A DNA stretch of 64,000 bases from Bacteroidia bacterium (lineage in GTDB: Bacteria; Bacteroidota; Bacteroidia; Palsa-965). Of this stretch, positions 37,451-44,776 are shown piece by piece (position 1 is the first letter of the stretch; every line of letters begins with the position of its first letter). The position numbers and the translations under genes are program-made. Under the pieces are notes generated by a model. That model made no database searches. It saw only the letters and a list, made by a program, of their open reading frames with translations, and was not told where the DNA came from. The stretch lies in contig JAKLJE010000007.1 of assembly GCA_023151315.1 (NCBI GenBank), positions 37,041 through 101,040 of the forward strand. The letters run 5' to 3'.

Positions 37451-37485
37451 ACATGATTGTTGGTGTGTTGAGCGAAGCCCTCCCG
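37428..37485 (+). promoter_or_regulatory. Antiterminator pairing of the sulfur attenuator
   Basis: CGGGAGG at 37428-37434, inside the leader peptide frame and 11 bases after the last Met codon, is the exact complement of CCTCCCG at 37479-37485, which is the 5' arm of the terminator. The two pairings exclude each other. A ribosome stalled on the Met/Cys codons would leave 37428-37434 free; one that reaches the stop at 37448 would cover it. Confidence 0.65.
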
Positions 37486-37515
37486 GTACAAACCGCGGGG
37501 GCTTATTTATTTTCC
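37475..37515 (+). terminator. Attenuator terminator hairpin
   Basis: Bases 37475-37487 pair with 37492-37504 around the loop ACAA: 13 positions, one of them a C-C mismatch and one a T-G wobble. An interrupted T-run (ATTTATTTT) follows. It ends about 170 bases before the sulfite reductase start. Confidence 0.8.
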
Positions 37516-37556
37516 GGCTCACGCGTTTCCCGAGAGAAAAGATAAATCAGATTAGT

Positions 37557-37665
37557 GCAGTCAGGAGTTCCCTTCCGACGGCACAGAACTAACCAAGAGC
37601 AGTCAGGAGAGAACTCCCGACTGGACAAACAAACCTGGTGCCGTCAGGAGAAAACTCCTGACGGC
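37557..37665. repeat. Palindromic repeat cluster, GTCAGGAGTT family, copy 2
   Basis: Three hairpin units in a row start near 37557, 37599 and 37640. The third is GCCGTCAGGAG (37640-37650), loop AAAA, CTCCTGACGGC (37655-37665). Compared with copy 1 at 27981 the outer arm changed from CAG/CTG to CCG/CGG on both sides, so pairing is kept. The cluster lies between the attenuator and the sulfite reductase start. Confidence 0.78.
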
Positions 37666-37685
37666 GCGTTAACAACGAATAAGAA

Positions 37686-39818
37686 ATGCAAAGTTTCAGA
37701 ACAGAATTGGAATTACAACCGCAGAATGACGGTTGGGTAACTATTGAAAAGGACATCGCGCATCTTGCGGATAAGATTGCGCAGTTCCGCGAAGGAAAAA
37801 CAAATCCTGAAAAATTCAGAAGTCTTCGTTTAGCACGCGGTGTTTACGGACAGCGTCAGCAAGGTGTGCAAATGGTTCGCATCAAAGTTCCGGGCGGGAA
37901 ACTTTCATTCAAACAGATTGAACGACTCGCGCAACTTTCTGAAGAATATTCTACAGGCAATTTGCATCTCACTACTCGACAAGACGTACAATTTCACTTT
38001 GTAAGTCTGGACCGCACGCCGCAACTGTGGGAAGAACTCGAACGCGATCAACTGACATTGCGTGAAGCTTGCGGTAATACTGTACGTAACATAACGGCTT
38101 CCGTTCTTGCAGGAATAGATCCCGAAGAACCGTTTGATGTGAATCCGTATGCAGATGCTTTGTTCCGTCACTTTCTGCGCAATCCCGTACAGCAGGATCT
38201 GGGAAGAAAAATCAAAATCTCCTTTTCAAGTTCTGAACGCGACACCGCAATCAGTTTCATTCACGATTTAGGTTTTATTCCGAAAGTTGAAATTGTAAAC
38301 GGGAAAATAATCCGCGGCTTTAAAGCACTTCTCGGTGGAGGATTGGGAGCACAACCTCAGGCAGCACAAGTTGCATTCGAATTCCTTCCTGCTGATGAAC
38401 TCCTTTCATTCTCTGAAGCTTTGATTCGCGTGTTTGATCGTTACGGTGAACGCAACAACCGTCAAAAAGCCAGACTTAAATTTCTGGTTGCGAAAATCGG
38501 CTTGCAGGAAATATTGCGATTAACTGAACAGGAACGCATTGCAGTTGGATTTATCAAGCGTGAAATTTCTTCTTCAGCAGTTGATACGCCGGAAGTTCCG
38601 CAACAAGCGTTCACTACCTTCCGTGTTACCAATCAGAATGAATTCCAACAGTGGAAGAACACGAACACCTTTGAGCAGAAACAGAAAGATTGGTACGGTG
38701 TTTATGTGAAAGTTCCGCAAGGAAACATTGCATCGCATAGAATCGTGAAGCTGGCGGAAATAGCTAAAAAATACGCTGCTGACGATGTTCGTGTTACAAT
38801 AGGTCAAAGCCTGTTGCTGCGCTTCGTACATTCTTCCGCTCTGCCCGCATTGTATCGCGAGCTTGCTGCAAATAATTTCACGTCTATCGGTGCGAATGCC
38901 TTTGCAGATATTACTTCATGCCCTGGCACAGACACGTGCAATTTGGGAATCTCCAACAGCACAGGTGTTGCGGCTGCGCTTGAAAAAGTAATTGCAGACG
39001 AATATCCGCAACTTGCGGGTTCTGCTGATCTCAGTATAAAAATCAGCGGATGCATGAACAGTTGCGGACAACACGCCATCGCATCCATTGGATTTCACGG
39101 AAGTTCGTTGAAGTCCGGGAATGCGGTTGTTCCGGCTTTGCAATTGTTACTCGGTGGAGGAATCAGCGGAAACGGTTCAGGAAACATCGCAGACAAAATT
39201 CTGAAGTTCCCATCGAAACGAGCGCCTGCTGTGTTGAGAACTCTGCTTTCCGATTATCAGAGTAACACGAACGGCAATGCAACTTTCACCGACTATTACA
39301 CCGATAAAGGGAAAGATTACTTCTATCAGTTGCTGCGCGGGTTCAGTTCCGTTGAAGCGATTAGTGAAGAAGAACTCGTTGACTGGGGAACGGAACAGAA
39401 ATTTGCAACACAGATCGGCGTTGGTGAATGCGCCGGAGTAAAAGTGGATCTGATCGCGACGTTGTTACTGGAAGCAGAAGAAGCACTGTCGTACGCTGAA
39501 GAGAATTTCAGCGAAGGACGATTCGCAGATTCCATTTACAAAACTTACAACGCGCTTGTACAACTGGCGAAAGCTTTGTTGTTGAAAAAAGGAATTCAAG
39601 TCAACACGCAGATCGGTATTATCACAGATTTCGACAAACACTTTTCGGTTCGTGAAATAATACCGGTAAACTTCCGTGAACTTGTTGAGCAGATCAACAA
39701 ATCACAACCGACTTCCGCTTTCGCAGAGAAATACCACAATGAAGCAAAATTGCTTTTCAAGTCAATCAACTCCTTTGAAAAGCAGATTACGAACACATTG
39801 AATCCGCAACTGAACTGA
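37686..39818 (+). CDS. sir: Ferredoxin-type nitrite/sulfite reductase with C-terminal HEPN-like domain
   Basis: A 710-residue protein. Two siroheme reductase repeats span about 1-560, with conserved RLARGVYGQRQQG and LTTRQDVQFHF near the start. The 4Fe-4S-siroheme ligands are Cys412, Cys418, Cys456 and Cys460 (CPGTDTC and GCMNSC). The family reduces sulfite to sulfide, or nitrite to ammonia; context with cobA and cysH favours sulfite. After about 590 comes a helical domain (LEAEEALSYAEENF, ADSIYKTYNALVQLAKALLL) of HEPN type, which is not needed for catalysis. First structural gene after the attenuator. Confidence 0.9.
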   Translation: MQSFRTELELQPQNDGWVTIEKDIAHLADKIAQFREGKTNPEKFRSLRLARGVYGQRQQGVQMVRIKVPGGKLSFKQIERLAQLSEEYSTGNLHLTTRQDVQFHFVSLDRTPQLWEELERDQLTLREACGNTVRNITASVLAGIDPEEPFDVNPYADALFRHFLRNPVQQDLGRKIKISFSSSERDTAISFIHDLGFIPKVEIVNGKIIRGFKALLGGGLGAQPQAAQVAFEFLPADELLSFSEALIRVFDRYGERNNRQKARLKFLVAKIGLQEILRLTEQERIAVGFIKREISSSAVDTPEVPQQAFTTFRVTNQNEFQQWKNTNTFEQKQKDWYGVYVKVPQGNIASHRIVKLAEIAKKYAADDVRVTIGQSLLLRFVHSSALPALYRELAANNFTSIGANAFADITSCPGTDTCNLGISNSTGVAAALEKVIADEYPQLAGSADLSIKISGCMNSCGQHAIASIGFHGSSLKSGNAVVPALQLLLGGGISGNGSGNIADKILKFPSKRAPAVLRTLLSDYQSNTNGNATFTDYYTDKGKDYFYQLLRGFSSVEAISEEELVDWGTEQKFATQIGVGECAGVKVDLIATLLLEAEEALSYAEENFSEGRFADSIYKTYNALVQLAKALLLKKGIQVNTQIGIITDFDKHFSVREIIPVNFRELVEQINKSQPTSAFAEKYHNEAKLLFKSINSFEKQITNTLNPQLN

Positions 39819-39944
39819 TATGAAAACCATTTCAATTTTCCTTCTGTACCGGTTCAGCAATTACCGATGTCGTGAATTGATACGAATGTGCTGAACAATT
39901 TCAGCGAGTACCCATCATTTTATCAATTCAAAACATCACACATC

Positions 39945-40739
39945 ATGTCAAAAGAAATCATTGAACCAAAAATTACACTCGTCGGCGCAGGTCCCGGCGA
40001 TCCGGATCTGATAACAATCAAAGGAATCAACGCCATCAGCGAAGCAGATGTAATTCTGTATGATGCACTCGTGAATCCTGAATTACTGAAATACGCGCCA
40101 ATTCGCAGCAAGAAAATCTATGTTGGCAAACGGGAAGGGCAACACACTTTCACTCAGCAACAGATCAACACTTTGCTTGTTGACTACGCAATCACACACG
40201 GTCATGTAGTGCGATTGAAAGGCGGAGATCCGTTTGTTTTCGGACGCGGATCCGAAGAACTCGAATATGCCGAACTCTTTAATATTGAAACAGCAATTGT
40301 TCCGGGAATATCAAGTTCTATAGGCGTTCCCGGTTTGCAAAGAATTCCGGTGACACATCGCGGTATAACAGAAAGTTTCTGGGTACTTACAGGTACCAAC
40401 AGCGAGGGGAAACTTCCTGTTGATTTTCATCTTGCGGCACAATCAGGAGCAACGATTGTTGTTTTGATGGGCCTGAACAAGTTAAAGGAAATTGCTGCTG
40501 TGTTTCAGAAATACGACCGCGGCGCCACACCTGTTGCTGTGATACAAGACGGCTCCTTGCCTACTGAAAATATTGCGGTTGGCTCCATCGATACCATTGA
40601 AGAAGCGGTGCGCATCGAAGGTATTCGTTCCCCTGCAATTATTGTGATCGGTGAAGTGGTGCGGAAAAATCCGCAGGCCGCGTTTGCGTTGAGTTACGAA
40701 AAGGAATTACTCCATGATACAACGCATAGTTCACAATAA
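39945..40739 (+). CDS. cobA: Uroporphyrinogen-III C-methyltransferase
   Basis: A 264-residue SUMT from ATG 39945; an upstream in-frame ATG at 39888 adds residues outside the family. ITLVGAGPGDPDLITIKG is the P-loop-like SAM site, YDALVNPELL and RLKGGDPFVFGRG follow, and VPGISSSIGVP and PVTHRG close the core. It adds two methyl groups to uroporphyrinogen III to give precorrin-2, the first step to siroheme needed by the reductase upstream. Followed by the Met8-like gene. Confidence 0.95.
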   Translation: MSKEIIEPKITLVGAGPGDPDLITIKGINAISEADVILYDALVNPELLKYAPIRSKKIYVGKREGQHTFTQQQINTLLVDYAITHGHVVRLKGGDPFVFGRGSEELEYAELFNIETAIVPGISSSIGVPGLQRIPVTHRGITESFWVLTGTNSEGKLPVDFHLAAQSGATIVVLMGLNKLKEIAAVFQKYDRGATPVAVIQDGSLPTENIAVGSIDTIEEAVRIEGIRSPAIIVIGEVVRKNPQAAFALSYEKELLHDTTHSSQ

Positions 40740-40748
40740 CGTGTTTAG

Positions 40749-40756
40749 TAACTTTG
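40749..40756 (+). promoter_or_regulatory. Internal -7 element before the Met8/TSUP gene
   Basis: TAACTTTG matches TAnnTTTG and starts ten bases after the cobA stop, 23 bases before ATG 40780. It suggests an internal promoter in the cluster. Confidence 0.4.
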
Positions 40757-40779
40757 GACCTCATTCCGTAACGTTATCA

Positions 40780-42330
40780 ATGGAAGATCTTAATTCATCG
40801 GCTAAGGAAACAATACAGGGAGACAGCGTAAACAACACGCTGTTTCCGGTGTTTCTGAAGCTTGAAGATTTGCACTTGCTGATTATCGGCGGAGGTAATG
40901 TTGCTCTGGAAAAACTGAACGCAGTTTACAGTAACAGTCCGAAAACCCAAGTGACGCTCGTGTCAAGAACTATTAGTTCTGCGATACGTCAGCTGGCTGA
41001 ACTCCATCCGAACCTGGAATTGGAGGAGCGGAATGTACAGAGCAGCGACTTTGATGATTGCGATCTTGTATTCATTGCAATAAACGATTTTGCTTCTGTT
41101 AATGAATTTGTGCTTGAAGCTCACAACAGAAACCTGCTGGTGAATGTTGCAGATACTCCGGGGTACTGCGACTTTTATCTTTCGTCTGTAGTAACGAAAG
41201 GAGATTTGAAGATCGCTATTTCGTCTAACGGGAAATCACCAACATTCACCAAGCGACTCAAGGAAATTCTGAATGAATATATTCCTGACGAATCACAAAC
41301 CTCACTTGAGAATCTGAATGAACTGCGTGATCATCTGAAAGGTGATTTCAGTGAGAAAGTTCGCAAACTGAATGAAGTAACTTCCATTCTGAACAGCAAT
41401 AAGAATCTGATTTCACTGCAACCGCATCTTGCAGGTGGAGTTCTGCAACGTAAAAAACGTTCGTGGATTCATTGGCTGCTTTACAGTGCCGCAGCTGTGG
41501 GATTAATGATCACAGGACATCTTCTGTTTTCACTGATTCCGTCAGGAACAATCGGAGGAATAGCGAGTACGTTCTACGACAGTATTGACTCCACGCTTTT
41601 CATTTTCATTGCAGCAGGTTTCATCGCGCAAATGGTGGATGGATCTCTTGGAATGGCGTACGGAGTAACAGCATCGACTTTTTTGATGTCGTTCGGAATA
41701 CCGCCAGCCGCAACAAGTGCGAGCGTGCACGCTTCGGAAATATTCACCACAGGAGCATCAGGTTTAAGTCATTTGAAATTCAAAAATGTGAACGCCAAAC
41801 TTTTCAAACATTTGTTGCTCCCCGGAATAGTGGGAGCCGGAGTTGGCGCGTATCTGCTTTCATCACTGGAAGAATATGCAAAACACATTAAGCCTTTTGT
41901 TGCCGTATATACGTTGATACTTGGCGTAATCATTCTCGTTAAAGCGGTCAAGAAGCTCAAAGACAAACGTAAAGTAAAACGTATCGGCATCCTCGCGTTC
42001 TTTGGTGCGTTTCTCGATTCCATCGGAGGTGGCGGCTGGGGTCCGATCGTGTCATCAACACTGATTGCACAAGGTCGCAATGTGAAGTACACCGTAGGTT
42101 CTGTGAATCTCGCTGAATTCTTTATTACGCTCACCAGTTCTGTCACCTTTATAATCTTTCTGGGTCTTGAACATTGGAAGATTATTTCCGGATTGATTAT
42201 CGGAGGCGTTATTGCCGCACCTATCGCAGCGTACATCACTTCGAAAATCCCTGTTAAAGCCGGTTTGATATTCGTGGGAATCGTAATTGTAATCGTAAGT
42301 TTGAAGAATATTTTATCAGCGGTATTGTGA
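40780..42330 (+). CDS. Fusion of precorrin-2 dehydrogenase/sirohydrochlorin ferrochelatase (Met8-like) with TSUP permease
   Basis: A 516-residue fusion from ATG 40780. An in-frame ATG at 40714, overlapping cobA by 26 bases, gives 538 residues; the later start is preferred because a -7 element lies between. The first 220 residues are the CysG/Met8 N-terminal type: LFPVFLKLEDLHLLIIGGG is the NAD-binding start, with NVADTPGYCDFYLSSVV and AISSNGKSPTFTKRLKE following. This part oxidises precorrin-2 and inserts iron to make siroheme. From about 250 on it is a TauE/SafE (TSUP) permease with eight or so helices and DGSLGMAYGV and DSIGGGGWGP repeats, likely moving sulfate or sulfite. Confidence 0.88.
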   Translation: MEDLNSSAKETIQGDSVNNTLFPVFLKLEDLHLLIIGGGNVALEKLNAVYSNSPKTQVTLVSRTISSAIRQLAELHPNLELEERNVQSSDFDDCDLVFIAINDFASVNEFVLEAHNRNLLVNVADTPGYCDFYLSSVVTKGDLKIAISSNGKSPTFTKRLKEILNEYIPDESQTSLENLNELRDHLKGDFSEKVRKLNEVTSILNSNKNLISLQPHLAGGVLQRKKRSWIHWLLYSAAAVGLMITGHLLFSLIPSGTIGGIASTFYDSIDSTLFIFIAAGFIAQMVDGSLGMAYGVTASTFLMSFGIPPAATSASVHASEIFTTGASGLSHLKFKNVNAKLFKHLLLPGIVGAGVGAYLLSSLEEYAKHIKPFVAVYTLILGVIILVKAVKKLKDKRKVKRIGILAFFGAFLDSIGGGGWGPIVSSTLIAQGRNVKYTVGSVNLAEFFITLTSSVTFIIFLGLEHWKIISGLIIGGVIAAPIAAYITSKIPVKAGLIFVGIVIVIVSLKNILSAVL

Positions 42331-42977
42331 GCCATCTTGAAAACAGAAACAGGGAATATGCTCAACTCTCTCCGGAAAAGAGAGTTGAGAAACTGTATTC
42401 TGATTATAACAAGATACTCGTCACGTCTTCCTTCGGAACTACATCTGCGATTCTCCTGCACCTGATCAGTCGCGTGAATCCGAAACAGAAAGTGATTTTT
42501 CTCGATACAACTTATCACTTTGCTGAAACGCTGGCTTACAAGAAACAACTGACGGAATTATTACAACTCGATGTAGAAACCGTACGACCCGAAGAATGGA
42601 AAAACAGTTTTACCAATACAGATCAAACCTGGTCAAAGGATCCTGATTTGTGTTGCTCTATTAATAAAGTGGAACCTTTGGATCGCCTTAAAGCCGGTTA
42701 CGAAATCTGGGTTTCCGGTTTGATGAAGAATCAGAATTCGCACCGCAAGCAACTCGAAGTCTTTGAGCAGAAAAGTGATCTTGTTAAATTTTATCCGATC
42801 ATTGACTTTTCAGAACACGATGCAGCTGCATACATAAAAAAGTATGAACTTCCCGAACATCCGCTTCTGCGACACGGGTTCAGCTCTGTAGGTTGCATTC
42901 ACTGTACGGTAAAAGGTCGCGGTAGAGAAGGCAGATGGGTGAATCGCTCGAAGTCGGAGTGCGGACTTCATATCTGA
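42327..42977 (+). CDS. cysH: Phosphoadenylyl/adenylyl-sulfate reductase
   Basis: A 216-residue reductase with a GTG start that overlaps the preceding stop by GTGA. TSSFGTTSAILLHL is the PP-loop, WVSGLMKNQN the substrate motif, and SKSECGLH the C-terminal catalytic cysteine. The pairs CC (in DLCCSIN) and CxxC (CIHC) bind the 4Fe-4S cluster of the assimilatory APS-reductase type. It reduces activated sulfate to sulfite for the sulfite reductase. No sulfate adenylyltransferase gene is in the window. Confidence 0.93.
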   Translation: MSHLENRNREYAQLSPEKRVEKLYSDYNKILVTSSFGTTSAILLHLISRVNPKQKVIFLDTTYHFAETLAYKKQLTELLQLDVETVRPEEWKNSFTNTDQTWSKDPDLCCSINKVEPLDRLKAGYEIWVSGLMKNQNSHRKQLEVFEQKSDLVKFYPIIDFSEHDAAAYIKKYELPEHPLLRHGFSSVGCIHCTVKGRGREGRWVNRSKSECGLHI

Positions 42978-43064
42978 AATTAAAGTGAGCTCAACACGCA
43001 ACTGCTGGAACGGCGCAGTTGTATCACCAATAATTGTTCATCTCCGTTCAGATGAAAAGTAATT

Positions 43065-44273
43065 ATGTCACAGGAAAATAAAATTTCAGTAGCGTTGTTC
43101 GGATTCGGATGCGTGGGACAAGGTTTGTATGATGTACTCAATCATTCAGAAGTACTGCAGGCCAACATCCGTAAAATCGGAGTGAAAGATCCTTCCAAGA
43201 AGAGAAGCGTCGATCCCACTTTGATTACATACGACAAGAACGATATTCTTGATCGGAAAGATGTGGATGTAGTGGTGGAAATGATTACGGATACGGACGA
43301 TGCGTATCAAATCGTAACGACCGCAATGAAAAACGGAATGAACGTGGTAAGCGCCAGTAAGAAGATGCTCGCTACTTACTTTGAAGAATTGTATCGTGTG
43401 CAGGAAGAAACCGGCAAAGCGCTGATATATGAAGGATCGGCAGGTGGAAGTATTCCGATCATTCGTACGCTTGAAGAATATTACGATAACGAGTTACTGA
43501 GCAGTCTGCGAGGAATTCTGAACGGAACCACCAACTACATTCTCACACGAATGGAATTGGAGAATAAGGATTACGGTGTTGTGCTGAAAGATGCGCAGGA
43601 CAGCGGATTTGCTGAACTGGATCCGTGGATGGATGTTGCGGGATTCGATACGCTGTACAAAACCATTCTGCTGAGTGTTCATGCGTTCGGAGTTGTACTG
43701 AAACCGGAAGATGTATTGAACCTCGGCATTCAGAATATTTCATTCGCAGACATTCGTTATGCGAAAGAAAAAGGATTGCGCATTAAACTTATCGGCAGTG
43801 CGGCCAAATCTGGCGACAAATTCCGCATTTACGTAATGCCGCGTTTCGTTCGCGCTGATGACGAACTGTACAAGGTACTTTACGAATACAACGCTGTTGA
43901 AGTGGAAGGCGCATTCTCCTGCAAGCAAACATTTGTAGGCAAAGGTGCGGGAAGTCACCCAACGGGAAGCGCTGTGTTGTCTGATGTTTCCGCGTTGACC
44001 TACAACTACAAATACGCATACAAGAAACTGCGTAAACTGGAAAAACAGAACAACGGAAAGAATCCAGGGAGTGCAGCTCTGGAAACCGATTTCAGCATTC
44101 GGGTTTACATTCGCTTTGCCGATAAATCAGATCTTGCTTCATTGGACATCCGCAACGTAATTGAAGAGTACAAATCACCTGAAGTGAATTTCATCATTGC
44201 TGATGTTGGATTCAAATCGCTGTTTGCGTTGAAAGGAAACAGAGATTCGAAGGTGTTTGTGGCAGAAGTCTAG
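43065..44273 (+). CDS. hom: Homoserine dehydrogenase
   Basis: A 402-residue enzyme of the NADP-binding/ACT-like type. GFGCVGQG (13-20) is the nucleotide loop, SASKKMLATY and EGSAGGSIPIIRTL the catalytic segments, and GILNGTTNYIL plus DSGFAELDPWMDVAGFD the substrate part with conserved Asp and Lys. It converts aspartate semialdehyde to homoserine, the precursor of methionine and threonine, so it fits the sulfur cluster. It starts 87 bases after cysH. Its 3' end is copied twice more, at 49684 and 53583. Confidence 0.93.
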   Translation: MSQENKISVALFGFGCVGQGLYDVLNHSEVLQANIRKIGVKDPSKKRSVDPTLITYDKNDILDRKDVDVVVEMITDTDDAYQIVTTAMKNGMNVVSASKKMLATYFEELYRVQEETGKALIYEGSAGGSIPIIRTLEEYYDNELLSSLRGILNGTTNYILTRMELENKDYGVVLKDAQDSGFAELDPWMDVAGFDTLYKTILLSVHAFGVVLKPEDVLNLGIQNISFADIRYAKEKGLRIKLIGSAAKSGDKFRIYVMPRFVRADDELYKVLYEYNAVEVEGAFSCKQTFVGKGAGSHPTGSAVLSDVSALTYNYKYAYKKLRKLEKQNNGKNPGSAALETDFSIRVYIRFADKSDLASLDIRNVIEEYKSPEVNFIIADVGFKSLFALKGNRDSKVFVAEV

Positions 44274-44324
44274 AATACTTATCCGGGAGAGTTGAGATCT
44301 TTAGAATACAACATCAACTCTTCC
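44170..44324. repeat. Copy A of the hom 3'-end / acetyltransferase-end repeat (left edge of island)
   Basis: 44170-44260 matches 49684-49774 at 90 of 91 bases. 44187-44324 matches 53583-53721 with a few substitutions and one indel. The copy spans the hom stop and 50 bases of sequence that in copy C are the 3' end of the convergent acetyltransferase gene. Confidence 0.85.
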
Positions 44325-44416
44325 GGAGATCCGTTCTTTTTCAGGAAGTGGAGAATTACACCTTGCAGGTGTATACGCGTATGCTCAAGTTCCGTTTTAT
44401 CTCTATATTGTAATAA
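44279..44416 (-). pseudogene. Truncated acetyltransferase-like tail
   Basis: An open minus-strand segment of 45 codons without a start, ending SPEELMLYSKDLNSPG, the same last residues as the intact acetyltransferase at 53674. Upstream of SPEEL the sequence (YRDKTELEHTRIHLQGVI) no longer resembles that protein, so the piece is a chimera or the end of another family. It marks the left boundary of the island. The rest of 44274-44521 holds nothing else recognisable. Confidence 0.55.
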
Positions 44417-44521
44417 TTAGCGCGATACATCAGCTTTCACCAGGAAAGATTTAAACGCGAGTATTTCGGTTAAATTAACTTGGTTGAATGTACTTTAATT
44501 AACTTATCTGAGGTTCTTGCA

Positions 44522-44776
44522 ATGAATGTTGTTTTGAAAATCCGAAGAATGCGCCCCGGGAAACACCCGCATAGCATAATTGAAACGGCCGTGCTTGGTT
44601 ACGATTATGGAAGTGAACGAGGGCAGATCAAAGAAATAACAGATCACAATCAGATACTGCCGTTATATGATTTTGGAATTGGAACTTATGATTTTGACAT
44701 GAGCGCGGTTCAACCATCGATAAAGTTAGCTCAGGCGATGGCAGAAAATGATACTATAAAATTTTTTGAATCATGA
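44522..44776 (+). CDS. Effector-like C-terminal fragment, module 1
   Basis: An 84-residue product from ATG 44522; the frame is open upstream to 44474 with no signal peptide. Its last 58 residues (GYDYGSERGQ, TDHNQILPLYDFG, YDFDMS, IKLAQ) are shared with the end of the gene at 47692, and a worn copy lies at 46146. I recognise no known domain. The stop overlaps the WG-repeat gene start by ATGA. The short, front-truncated form and tight coupling fit a displaced toxin C-terminus, but this is inference. Confidence 0.55.
   Translation: MNVVLKIRRMRPGKHPHSIIETAVLGYDYGSERGQIKEITDHNQILPLYDFGIGTYDFDMSAVQPSIKLAQAMAENDTIKFFES

Noticed and set aside
37555-37740. A 61-codon frame across the hairpin cluster and the sir start
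   Set aside because: It is built from the palindromic repeats and overlaps the sir start in another frame.
42999-43021. Hairpin CAACTGC / GCAGTTG between cysH and hom, considered as a terminator
   Set aside because: No T-run follows, so it cannot be called a terminator; it may be an incidental or regulatory stem.
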